Assembly (NCBI RefSeq): GCF_014192915.1 | Contig: NZ_JACHYN010000006.1 | Coordinates: 186,001-250,000, forward strand | Reading direction: 5' to 3' | DNA: 64,000 nt | DNA from: Azospirillum sp. OGB3 | Lineage (GTDB): Bacteria > Pseudomonadota > Alphaproteobacteria > Azospirillales > Azospirillaceae | Shown: piece after piece, positions 9,378 to 16,927 of the stretch | How positions within the stretch are numbered: the first letter of the stretch is position 1 | Layout of the letters: each line of letters opens with the position of its first letter | Notes under the pieces: generated by a model | Seen by the model: only the letters and a program-made list of their open reading frames with translations | Told to the model about the DNA's origin: nothing | The model's database searches: none | Translations under genes and position numbers: made by a program

Positions 9378-9809
9378 TCATCCCATCTTGGCGATTCGCC
9401 GGCTGTGCCGCTCACCGCCTTCGAAATCGGTCTTCAGGAAGGCGTCCACGCAGTCCTTCGCGATCTCTGCGCCGATGATGCGGGCGCCCAGCGCCACCAC
9501 GTTCGCGTCGTTGTGCTGGCGCGCGAGGCGGGCGGTGGTCACGTCATGCACCAGGGCCGCACGGATGCCCGGATGGCGGTTCGCCGCGATGCTGATACCG
9601 ATGCCGCTGCCGCAGATCAAGACGCCGCGCGCCGCGCGCTTGTCGTTGATGGCGCCGGCCAGCGCCGTGGCGAAATCCGGATAATCCACCGATTCCGGAC
9701 CGTTGCAGCCGAGGTCCAGCACCTCGTAGCCGTTGCCGGCCAGCCAGGAGGCGATCTGGGCCTTCATCTCGTACCCCGCGTGATCGGACGCGATCGCGAT
9801 GGTGGTCAT
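9378..9809 (-). CDS. rpiB: ribose 5-phosphate isomerase B
   Basis: Interconverts ribose 5-phosphate and ribulose 5-phosphate, the substrate of RibB downstream in the same operon. 143 residues, full length. Motifs: IASDHAGYEMKA at the N-terminus, DYPDFATALAGAI, and the active-site loop RGVLICGSGIGISIAANR with the catalytic Cys near residue 66. It appears to be the first gene of the long minus-strand run. Confidence 0.95.
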   Translation of the reverse strand: MTTIAIASDHAGYEMKAQIASWLAGNGYEVLDLGCNGPESVDYPDFATALAGAINDKRAARGVLICGSGIGISIAANRHPGIRAALVHDVTTARLARQHNDANVVALGARIIGAEIAKDCVDAFLKTDFEGGERHSRRIAKMG

Positions 9810-10346
9810 GAAAGAAAAACTCCGTGCACGAATACGAAGGGCGCCGGCCCGGGGGGAACACCCGGCGGGAACGGCGGCACGGCGCGCAAGCTACCAGATG
9901 TCGCCCCGAACCGCCAGAAGGACACAACGCACAGGGGCTTTGCGCCGCGCACAGAACCGCAAAAGAGGGGATGCCGTGCACCGGCGCGGGGAAGGTCGGC
10001 GTGATCCGCGATACATGCCGAGAACAAATGTTTCTCTATTTCCCGCGCCCGTTGACGTTAACGGCCAGTAAGCATGCTGAGCGATTCGGTGTCGCACTAC
10101 GAATCGGTCAGTTGCGACGCCCGATTCCCATGGTCTTGCCTAGCTTCCCCTCACTAGACGATGCCTAAACGTGGGGCAGTGCAGCCGCAGCCCGGCCATT
10201 TGCTGCGACATCTGATTTGCCGCGCCTTGTAACTTCATGCAGATCGCAAATAACTTAATTCGCTCCACTCGAAATTATATTGACACCCAAATCACGCTGT
10301 GCAACTTGGTTGCTAGGGACAAAATGAAAAATCAGGACTAATGGCA
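9810..10346. promoter_or_regulatory. divergent regulatory region between rpiB and mucR
   Basis: About 540 bp without a convincing gene. The left half is GC-rich. The right 150 bp are AT-rich and end in a TTGACA element at 10280-10285, a possible -35 for mucR; no good -10 is seen 16-18 nt on. MucR proteins commonly bind AT-rich DNA at their own promoters (family knowledge), which fits this stretch. AGGA at 10334-10337 is the likely mucR ribosome-binding site. Confidence 0.45.
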
Positions 10347-10790
10347 ATGAGTGACCAGCTTCGCGCCGATGTGCCCGATAACGAGCTTCTGCGGATGACC
10401 GCGGACATCGTCTCCGCATATGTCAGCAAGAACGTTCTGCCGGCGCAGCAGATTCCCGAGGTGATCAACACGGTCTACTCGTCGCTGACCGGGCTGAACA
10501 CGCAGCCCCGAGAAATACCGTCGGAGCCCCTGAAGCCCGCCGTGCCGATCCGCAAGTCGGTGACCCCCGAATACATCGTGTGCCTGGAGGACGGCAAAAA
10601 GCTGAAGATGCTGAAGCGCCATTTGCGCTCGACCTACAACATGTCGCCGGACGAATACCGGGCGCGCTGGAGCCTGCCGCCCGATTACCCGATGGTCGCG
10701 CCGAACTACGCGGCCCAGCGCTCGGAGTTCGCGAAGCGGATCGGCCTCGGCCGCAGCTCCGGCCGCCAGACCCGCCGCAAGGCCGGCTGA
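10347..10790 (+). CDS. MucR/Ros family transcriptional regulator
   Basis: Zinc-finger-type regulator of exopolysaccharide, motility and symbiosis genes in alphaproteobacteria. About 147 residues. The conserved N-terminal helix LLRMTADIVSAYVSKN is followed by the finger region SVTPEYIVCLEDGKKLKMLKRHLRSTYN and by DYPMVAPNYAAQRSEFAKRIGLG. Of the four Ros ligands, Cys and His are kept, the second Cys is Asp, and the last His is replaced (Thr/Tyr), so zinc binding is doubtful. ATG at 10347 has better spacing from AGGA than the in-frame ATG at 10341. A strong hairpin follows. Confidence 0.93.
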   Translation: MSDQLRADVPDNELLRMTADIVSAYVSKNVLPAQQIPEVINTVYSSLTGLNTQPREIPSEPLKPAVPIRKSVTPEYIVCLEDGKKLKMLKRHLRSTYNMSPDEYRARWSLPPDYPMVAPNYAAQRSEFAKRIGLGRSSGRQTRRKAG

Positions 10791-10812
10791 GCGCCAGCAC
10801 CGTCCTGAACGA

Positions 10813-10848
10813 ACAGGGCCGGCCTCCCCGATGGGAGGCCGGCCCTGT
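10813..10848 (+). terminator. hairpin terminator after mucR
   Basis: Perfect 16-bp stem (left arm 10813-10828, right arm 10833-10848) with a CGAT loop, 22 bp after the mucR stop. Only short T stretches follow, so termination may be inefficient or Rho-assisted. Confidence 0.7.
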
Positions 10849-10895
10849 GTCGTTTCACCGTCCTGTCGTTTCGCCGTCCTGTCGATTTGGCTCCG
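10848..10895. repeat. short tandem repeat, 16-bp unit, nearly three copies
   Basis: Units at 10848-10863 and 10864-10879 differ at one base (tgtcgtttcRccgtcc); a third, diverged copy runs 10880-10895. It lies immediately after the mucR hairpin. Probably replication slippage; no function is visible. Confidence 0.6.
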
Positions 10896-10964
10896 GGCCG
10901 TTCCGCCCCCGGATCATTCCGGCCGTGGCGCGGACGGGCATTGCCGCCCCGTCCGCGCCACTCG

Positions 10965-11309
10965 TCACCCGCAGTTGCGGCCGGACAGGCGGCAGTTGAA
11001 CCGCTCCACATTGCGGGTCAGTTCCTGCCCTGTGCTGGTGTTCTCCTCGTTCAGGCAGCGCAGATAGTCCATGGTCTTGTCCACATACTCCTTCACCTCG
11101 AACTGACAGGCAGCCATCTTGTCCGCGCTGACGAAGGTGGTGGTATCGCTCATGCAGAGCGGAACGCCGGGCTTCGTGCAGATGATTGTGGTTTCCGCCC
11201 GCACCGCCGGGCTTTGCAGCGCCACGGCCAGCACCAGCAGCGCGGCCGCCGGCATCAGGGTCTCTTTCAACAACACGGGCATTCTCCGCAAGACCGTCAC
11301 GCAACGCAT
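10965..11309 (-). CDS. small cysteine-rich exported protein, unknown function
   Basis: 114 residues. A hydrophobic signal segment (LMPAAALLVLAVALQSPAVRA) ends in a plausible signal-peptidase site after residue ~38. The mature ~76 residues contain six cysteines (IICTKPGVPLCM, AACQF, LRCL, FNC, RNCG), suggesting three disulfides in the periplasm. ATG at 11309 has GGAGG about 10 nt upstream; an internal ATG at 11282 is an alternative. No family recognised. Confidence 0.65.
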   Translation of the reverse strand: MRCVTVLRRMPVLLKETLMPAAALLVLAVALQSPAVRAETTIICTKPGVPLCMSDTTTFVSADKMAACQFEVKEYVDKTMDYLRCLNEENTSTGQELTRNVERFNCRLSGRNCG

Positions 11310-11602
11310 GCGATCGTCTCCCTCCGCATTCGGTCAGGGCCGCCGCGCCCGGAAAGCGCTGTCCGGGCTGCCGGCGGACCGTTCGTTCGTGGATTGCTTT
11401 CTAGCGGCGTTACATCCGATGCACCAGTGCCCACGGCGCGGCATAGGTCTAGAGTCGGAGTTGAGCAGTTCACCCCCGGACCGGTTCCGCAGGTCCGGCA
11501 CCGGGATGTCAGTGCTCACCATCAGCAGAAGCCAAGACTAGCCGCGCTCCCCCGCCCCGCCGGGAGAGCGCGCTTCTTGGCGTCTGCATGGCCGGAGCCC
11601 CG
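11310..11602. other. intergenic spacer with a large hairpin
   Basis: Holds the promoter and ribosome-binding site of the minus-strand exported protein (GGAGG just right of 11309) and, at 11531-11581, the hairpin described separately. Nothing else is recognisable. Confidence 0.4.
11531..11581 (-). terminator. probable terminator hairpin for the 76-residue gene
   Basis: Outer stem gccaaga/tcttggc (11531-11537 with 11575-11581) encloses an inner stem around gcgctc/gagcgc with small bulges. It lies 22 bp past the stop of the 11603-11833 gene on its strand. No T-run is present. Confidence 0.4.
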
Positions 11603-11833
11603 TCAGCGTTTGGCCGCGTCGCGCTTCAGCACGAACTGAAGCTTGCTGATCGCGGTCCGCTTCAACAGTTCCAGACTGCCGGTGGCCGGCCCGACGACCG
11701 ACACCTCCGTCGCGGTGACGGGGTCGATGGCCATAACCTTCAGATAGCTGCCGACCCGCTGGAATTCGAACAGCACCTCGCCGACGCTGTTTCCAGCCGT
11801 CTGGCCTTTTCCGGGTGCCCGATTGCCCACCAT
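11603..11833 (-). CDS. conserved small protein, possibly DUF6898 family
   Basis: 76 residues: a short basic, flexible N-terminus, then GEVLFEFQRVGSYLKVMAIDP, TATEVSVVGPATGSLELL and LKRTAISKLQFVLKR. The pattern of a small strand-rich domain with a C-terminal basic helix matches a small protein I associate with Rhodospirillales (DUF6898), but the name is from memory. ATG at 11833 has GGAGA 7 nt upstream. Confidence 0.65.
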   Translation of the reverse strand: MVGNRAPGKGQTAGNSVGEVLFEFQRVGSYLKVMAIDPVTATEVSVVGPATGSLELLKRTAISKLQFVLKRDAAKR

Positions 11834-11961
11834 CGTTCTTTCTCCATCGCCGGCCTTCGCCGGTACCGTTACCACCTTAGCACAGCGCAACCGCTCCGGA
11901 ACCCCGTCTGCCACGTCCTGTTGTTGGCGGACGACGCACTCAGCAAGGGAGTACCGGCACC

Positions 11962-12474
11962 ATGGCTGCCAAGACCATGCAGGATCTGCTGATCGAAGAA
12001 CTCCGCGACATCTACCACGCCGAAAAGCAGCTCACCAAGGCCCTGCCGAAGCTGGCCAAGGCGGCACACTCCGAGCAGCTCCGCGCGGCCTTCGAATCCC
12101 ATCTGGAAGAGACCCGCGGCCAGATCGAGCGGTTGGAACAGGTGTTCGATGAGCTGGACACCCGCACCCGCGGCAAGCATTGCGACGCAATGGAGGGCTT
12201 GATCAGCGAAGCCCGCGAGATCATGGAAATGGGCCTCGCCCCGGAGGTGCAGGACGCCGCCCTGATCGCCGCCGCCCAGAAGGTGGAGCATTACGAGATT
12301 GCCAGCTACGGCACCGTCCACGCCTACGCCACCGCCTGCGGTCTCACCAAGGTGGCGGAACTGCTGGAGCAGACCTTGAACGAAGAGAAGGAGACCGACA
12401 AGAAGTTGAACATGCTGGCAATCAACGACGTGAACAAAAAGGCGATCCAGGCCAGCGGCAAAAAGGCGGCCTGA
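11962..12474 (+). CDS. DUF892 / YciE-type ferritin-like protein
   Basis: 170 residues, almost all helix, opening with TMQDLLIEELRDIYHAEKQL, the signature of the YciF/YciE (DUF892) branch of ferritin-like four-helix proteins. Carboxylate/His positions for a di-metal site are present (ELRDIYHAE, ESHLEETRGQ, KVEHYEIASYG). The family is linked to general stress and osmotic responses; the biochemical role is unknown. GGGAG precedes the ATG at good spacing. Confidence 0.92.
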   Translation: MAAKTMQDLLIEELRDIYHAEKQLTKALPKLAKAAHSEQLRAAFESHLEETRGQIERLEQVFDELDTRTRGKHCDAMEGLISEAREIMEMGLAPEVQDAALIAAAQKVEHYEIASYGTVHAYATACGLTKVAELLEQTLNEEKETDKKLNMLAINDVNKKAIQASGKKAA

Positions 12475-12586
12475 CGACGGCACACCGGTCATAAGCCGAA
12501 TCTCTTGTTACAGCGGGCGCCATTGAAGACGGACGGGTGAGCCCCTACTATCGGGGCCACCCAATCGATTTTTCCGGTGCCCGCTC

Positions 12587-13006
12587 ATGCGCAGGGTCGC
12601 GTCCTTCCTCGGTGCCCTTCTGATCGCCGCCGCCACCGGTTCGGCAATGGTGGCTCAGGCGGCGGAGGGTCCGGCGGCCCTGCCGCCCTCGGTCCGCATC
12701 AAGCCGGTGATGGTCCCCATCGTCACCCGCGGGCAGGTGGAGCGTTACACCCAGATCGAGGTGATGCTGGAGGTGGCGAACGCCACCCGGCTGGGTGAAG
12801 TCCAGGTCGCCATCCCGCGGCTGCACGACGCCACGCTCCGCGCGGTCTATCTGGGCATTGAGGAGGGATGGATCGTCCGCGGCAACATCGCCAACATGCC
12901 CGCTCTGCGCCGCAAGATCGACGAGGAGAGCGTCAAGCTGTTCGGCAAGGACGTCGTCAGCCGCATCCTCATCACCCCCTTGTCCCGCCAATCCTCCTTT
13001 CCCTGA
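12587..13006 (+). CDS. exported FliL-like protein, paralogue of the 1920-2384 product
   Basis: 139 residues. A cleavable signal peptide (cut after about AAQAA, residue ~25) replaces the membrane anchor of its relative. The domain shows the same order of elements as the 1920-2384 protein: PVMVPIV, VERYTQIEVMLEV, IPRLHDATLRAVYLG, RGNIANMPALRRKI, then GKDVVSRILITPLSRQ. The match (PLVVP/PVMVP, TLEV/MLEV, TGNLVN/RGNIAN) is by eye and suggests paralogy. Function unknown; a periplasmic location is inferred. Confidence 0.75.
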   Translation: MRRVASFLGALLIAAATGSAMVAQAAEGPAALPPSVRIKPVMVPIVTRGQVERYTQIEVMLEVANATRLGEVQVAIPRLHDATLRAVYLGIEEGWIVRGNIANMPALRRKIDEESVKLFGKDVVSRILITPLSRQSSFP

Positions 13007-13085
13007 CCCCTACCCTTCTTCCCGTGGTTGCCTCCTCGGGCGGTTCGCGGCAGCATGGCCGCCTGACCGGTGAGGAAACGCGAGA

Positions 13086-13505
13086 ATGGCCGTGGTGTAT
13101 GTGGCGCGCAGTGCCGCGCTGACGAAGTGGGCGTCCGACGTCGGACAGGGAAAGCACATCTTCAAGCTGGGCGTGGCCGCCGACATGGACGAGGCCAAGG
13201 CCGCGATCGACGCCGGCTGGGCGGGCGAAGGCGACTGGCGCCTGATCCACAGCCAGGACGTGCCCGACCTCGAAGAGGAGGCGGTGACCGAGCGCCTGAT
13301 GCGCAAGGAGAAGGTCATCGATCCGACCTATTACCCGAAGCTGAAGGGCGCCTCGGGGGTCTTCCGCATCACATTGACCAACGTGCAGAACAGCCTTCTG
13401 GTTGCCAAGGCCATGTCCGCCGACGAGCCGCTGACCGATGTCAAGGTGAAGCCCAAGGACATCGGCGAATACATGATCCGCAACGCCCTCCCCACCCCGT
13501 CATGA
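13086..13505 (+). CDS. uncharacterised protein with GIY-YIG/T5orf172-like N-terminus
   Basis: 139 residues. The N-terminal part reads VVYVARSAALTKW, then HIFKLGVAADMDEAKAAI, and later EEEAVTERLMRKEKV and GVFRI. This is the strand-strand-helix plan of the T5orf172/GIY-YIG superfamily (usual signature y-v-y, fKiGvT), but the nuclease Tyr/Arg/Glu set cannot be confirmed. The stop overlaps the DUF488 start (ATGA), so the two are co-translated. Confidence 0.6.
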   Translation: MAVVYVARSAALTKWASDVGQGKHIFKLGVAADMDEAKAAIDAGWAGEGDWRLIHSQDVPDLEEEAVTERLMRKEKVIDPTYYPKLKGASGVFRITLTNVQNSLLVAKAMSADEPLTDVKVKPKDIGEYMIRNALPTPS

Positions 13506-13966
13506 GCACCCCACCGCCGCTCTACACCATAGGTTACGAAGGCGCCTCCTTCGACTCCGTTCTGCGCGCGTTGAAAGCGCGGGGCGTCGGAGTTTTGGTG
13601 GACGTGCGCGAACTGCCGCTGTCCCGCCGCGCCGGCTTCTCCAAAAGGCCGCTGTCCGCCGGGCTTGAGGAGGCCGGAATCGGTTACGTCCATCTGAAGG
13701 GGCTGGGCACGCCCAAGGAAGGGCGCGTCGCCGCCCACCAGGGGGATATGGAGCGCTTCTGGTCGATCGTCGACGCGAAAATGCAGTCCCCGGAAGCCGA
13801 GCACGACCTCAGCCGCGCGGCCGCGCTGGCGCGGGAAAAGCCGGCGTGCCTGCTCTGCTTCGAAGCCTCTCCGCACCTCTGCCACCGGCTCCGCGTCGGC
13901 GAACTGCTCCACAGCCGTTTCGGCTTCACGGTGGAGCATCTGAACCCCACCGACCTCTCCTTCTAG
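13502..13966 (+). CDS. DUF488 family protein
   Basis: 154 residues. Typical DUF488 features: LYTIGYEGASFDSVLRAL at the N-terminus, VLVDVRELPLSRRAGFSK, YVHLKGLGTPKEGR, and the C-terminal ACLLCFEASPHLCHR with its paired cysteine and CHR motif. The family is widespread and its biochemical role is unproven. ATG at 13502 overlaps the upstream stop by 4 bp; the GNAT gene follows 8 bp later, giving a three-gene operon. Confidence 0.9.
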   Translation: MSTPPPLYTIGYEGASFDSVLRALKARGVGVLVDVRELPLSRRAGFSKRPLSAGLEEAGIGYVHLKGLGTPKEGRVAAHQGDMERFWSIVDAKMQSPEAEHDLSRAAALAREKPACLLCFEASPHLCHRLRVGELLHSRFGFTVEHLNPTDLSF

Positions 13967-13974
13967 GGGCTGAC

Positions 13975-14424
13975 ATGCATTCCCGCTGGTACCGCTTCGC
14001 CGACCTGTCCGCCGGCGCCTTCCACGACATGCTCCACCTCCGCCAGAGCGTGCTGGTGGTGGAGCAGGCCTCGCCCTTCCCCGACCTCGACGGGCGCGAC
14101 CCGGTGGCGCAGCATCTGGCGCTGTATGACGGCGACGCGCCGACACCGGTCGGCTACGCCCGCGTCTTCGGCCCCGATCCGGAGACCGGCGCGACCTCCT
14201 TCGGGCGGCTGGCGGTCGCACCGGCGTGGCGCGGCAAGGAGCTGGGCCGCCGGCTGGTCGCCGAATGCCTGGAGCGGCTGGGCCAAGAATGGCCGGAGCA
14301 CGACGTGCAGATCAGCGCGCAGCTTTACCTGGAGAGTTTCTACGGCGGCTTCGGCTTCCGTCGCGTCAGCGGCATCTACGATGACGTCGGCATCGACCAC
14401 ATTGACATGCGGCTGAGCCGATAG
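13975..14424 (+). CDS. GNAT N-acetyltransferase, ElaA family
   Basis: 149 residues. ElaA-type start (WYRFADLSAGAFHDMLHLRQSV, VVEQASPFPDLDGRD). The acetyl-CoA loop is GRLAVAPAWRGKELGRRL near residues 79-96, followed by QISAQLYLESFYGGFGF. It probably acetylates a small molecule or peptide amine; the substrate is unknown. Last gene of the 13086-14424 operon. Confidence 0.93.
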   Translation: MHSRWYRFADLSAGAFHDMLHLRQSVLVVEQASPFPDLDGRDPVAQHLALYDGDAPTPVGYARVFGPDPETGATSFGRLAVAPAWRGKELGRRLVAECLERLGQEWPEHDVQISAQLYLESFYGGFGFRRVSGIYDDVGIDHIDMRLSR

Positions 14425-14439
14425 GGCGGACAATCCTGT

Positions 14440-15213
14440 CTACTTCTTCGCTTCGGCCAGGATATCCCCAGCCTCCTTGCGGATGACGTTCAGGTTCTTC
14501 AGCAGGATCGCCAGCGCCTGATCGTAGTTGAAGGCCTCCTCCGACTCGTCCGGGATGTCGGTGTCGTCGGCGGCGACGGAGACCCTGGCCTTCTTCTTCA
14601 CGGTCGCGAAATACTCGCTGCCGGTCTTCTCGAATCCCTTGATCGCCTTCTGCAGGGCGTCGACGTCGTTGGCCCGCGTGGCGGCATCCAGCGCCTTCGT
14701 CGCCTTCTCCAGACCGCTCGACGCCCGGAAGGCGAGCAGGAAGCCTTCGGCCGGCTTCTTCTTGCCGGTCAGCGCCTCGAACATCTTCTTGGCGGCGGTC
14801 CAGTCGGCGAAGAAGGTGGTGGCGGGCATCTCCTTGCCGCTGCCGGCCTTCTCCAGCTTCTTCAGGGCGGACTGGCTTTCCAGCTGGGCCATCTGCTCGA
14901 CGTTCATGGCGCCGCCCAGCATGTCGGCCGCCACCTCGACGGCGCCCTCGTTCTTCGCCTTCTGCGCCTTGACGATGACCGCGCTGAGCTTCGCCCGGAA
15001 GATCTTGGTCGCCTGGAGCAGATCGGCCAGCGCCGCGCGCAACGCCTTGGCGTCCCCGGCCTTGTAGGCCTTGTCCCAAGCCGCGGCAGCCTTCTCCACA
15101 TCGCCCGACTTCTTCACCACCGCCAGGGCGTCGCCGGAATTGGGGATCTTCTTCGCCTCGGCCTCGCACTTCGCCTTGTGCTTCTTGAATTCGGGAGCGG
15201 CGGCGAACGGCAT
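14440..15213 (-). CDS. lysine- and alanine-rich helical protein, unknown
   Basis: 257 residues, about 15 percent lysine, predicted almost entirely helical, no signal peptide and no transmembrane segment. Segments such as LSAVIVKAQKAKNEGAVEVA and NYDQALAILLKNLNVIRKEA suggest helical-bundle repeats. It lies downstream of the DNA ligase gene on the same strand (136-bp gap), so a link to DNA binding is conceivable but unproven. No family recognised. Confidence 0.7.
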   Translation of the reverse strand: MPFAAAPEFKKHKAKCEAEAKKIPNSGDALAVVKKSGDVEKAAAAWDKAYKAGDAKALRAALADLLQATKIFRAKLSAVIVKAQKAKNEGAVEVAADMLGGAMNVEQMAQLESQSALKKLEKAGSGKEMPATTFFADWTAAKKMFEALTGKKKPAEGFLLAFRASSGLEKATKALDAATRANDVDALQKAIKGFEKTGSEYFATVKKKARVSVAADDTDIPDESEEAFNYDQALAILLKNLNVIRKEAGDILAEAKK

Positions 15214-15349
15214 GGTCAGGTCTCCGGCTTGATGTCTTCCACCCCGTTCGACCGCAGCGAACGGTTGCAGAAGACTAGACGCCGTCCCGCCGGCGTCAAC
15301 GCGGACCCGGTTCAAAATGGAAGAAGCGGTCCCACTTGGCCCGACAGCC

Positions 15350-16927
15350 CTACCCCACGACCATCGCCTGGAGCGTTTCCAGCCGGTCGGCCTCCACCGC
15401 CGGCTTGTCCCAGCGGATGCGGTGGACGCGCGGGAAGCGCATCGCCAGACCGCTCTTGTGGCGGTTCGACGGGTGCACGCTGTCGAAGGCGACCTCCAGC
15501 ACCAGCCCCGGCTCGACCTCCCGCACCGGGCCGTAGCGGCGGGTGGTGCGGTTGCGCACCCAGCGGTCGAGTTCGACCAGCTCCGCGTCGGTGAAGCCGA
15601 AATAGGCCTTGCCGACCGGCACCAGCTCCTCGCCGCGCCAGACGCCGAAGGTGAAGTCCGAGTAATAGCTGGACCGCTTGCCGTGTCCGCGTTGGGCGTA
15701 CATCAGCACGGTGTCGAGGGTCAGCGCCCCGCGCTTCCACTTGAACCAGGGCCCCTTGGGGCGTCCGGCCACGTAGACGCTGTCCTTGCGCTTCAGCATC
15801 AGCCCTTCGATGCTGTTTTCCCGGCTGCCCTCGCGCAGGCCCTTCAGCGCCTCCCAGCCTTCGAAGGGCACCAGCGGCGACAGGTCCATCCGCCGGGGCC
15901 GCGCCGCGTCGTGCCATCGCTCCAGCCGGGCGCGCCGCTCGGTGAAGGGCAGGCTCCGCAGATCCTCCTCGCCGTCGAACAGGATGTCGTAGAGCCTCAC
16001 CCAGGCGGGAAATTCCTTGAGCATCGCGGCGGTGACCGTCTTGCGGTTCAGCCGCTGCTGCAGGTCGTTGAAGGGTGCAATGTCGCCCTCGTCGCGGGCG
16101 ACCAGCAATTCGCCGTCCAGCACGGCGTCGAAGGTCATGTGGTCCGCGATGTCGGGAAAGGCGCCGGACACGTCGTCGCCGGTCCGGCTGTAGATCCGCC
16201 GCTCCCCGCCACGCGCCGCCAGCTGCACGCGGATCCCGTCCCATTTCCATTCCGCGGCGTAGTCGGCCGGATCGAGCCCGGCCATGTCCTCCTCCTCCAG
16301 CGGGTGCGAGAGCATCAGCGGGCGGAAGCCGGCGCCCTTACCCGCCGCCGGCCGGTCGGACTTCCCTTCCAGCCAGGCGAACAGGTCGGCGTAGGGCGGG
16401 GTCAGCCCATGCCAGCACTCCTCAAGGTCGCCGAGATCGACCTTGCCCCATTCCGCCAGCGCCGTCTTGGCCAGCCGCGCCGACACACCCACCCGCAGAC
16501 TGCCGGTGATCAGCTTCAGCAGCGCGAAGCGGCCCGAGGAATCCAGCGTGTCGAGCCAGCCCTCCACCAGCCCCATCACCTGCCCGCGCTTGGCCGCGCG
16601 CAGAGTCTCCACCACCTCGGTCATGGACGGCGGCAGGCTGTTCGCCCGCTCCGGGCGCTCCGGCCAGATCAGGGCCACCGTCTCGGCGAGGTCGCCCACA
16701 TAGTCGTAGGACAGGGCGAACAGCTCGGGATCGACGCGGGTGGCGACCAGTTGCCGGATGGCCGCCGGCTTGGCCTCGTGGAAGACCAATGATTCCGTCA
16801 GGGCCGCCAGCGCCCAGCCGCGGTCGGGGTCCGGCGTGGTGGCGAAGAAGTCGGCCAGCAGGCGGATCTTCCCGTTGCGCGCCGGCATGAAGACCAGCCC
16901 GTCGATCAGCGCGGAGAAGTTCCTCAC
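15350..16927 (-). CDS. ATP-dependent DNA ligase (DNA-damage-response type)
   Basis: 525-residue ATP-dependent DNA ligase. A ~200-residue N-terminal DNA-binding domain precedes the nucleotidyltransferase motif I EWKWDGIRVQL (lysine near residue 229), RRIYSRTGDDVS, FDAVLDGELLV, and EGLMLKRKDSVY then GPWFKWKRGALTLD. The OB-fold ends with HPSNRHKSGLAMRFPRVHRIR. The genetic pairing is that of the cisplatin-damage-response ligase group. It overlaps the exonuclease stop by 4 bp (ATGA). Confidence 0.94.
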   Translation of the reverse strand: MRNFSALIDGLVFMPARNGKIRLLADFFATTPDPDRGWALAALTESLVFHEAKPAAIRQLVATRVDPELFALSYDYVGDLAETVALIWPERPERANSLPPSMTEVVETLRAAKRGQVMGLVEGWLDTLDSSGRFALLKLITGSLRVGVSARLAKTALAEWGKVDLGDLEECWHGLTPPYADLFAWLEGKSDRPAAGKGAGFRPLMLSHPLEEEDMAGLDPADYAAEWKWDGIRVQLAARGGERRIYSRTGDDVSGAFPDIADHMTFDAVLDGELLVARDEGDIAPFNDLQQRLNRKTVTAAMLKEFPAWVRLYDILFDGEEDLRSLPFTERRARLERWHDAARPRRMDLSPLVPFEGWEALKGLREGSRENSIEGLMLKRKDSVYVAGRPKGPWFKWKRGALTLDTVLMYAQRGHGKRSSYYSDFTFGVWRGEELVPVGKAYFGFTDAELVELDRWVRNRTTRRYGPVREVEPGLVLEVAFDSVHPSNRHKSGLAMRFPRVHRIRWDKPAVEADRLETLQAMVVG

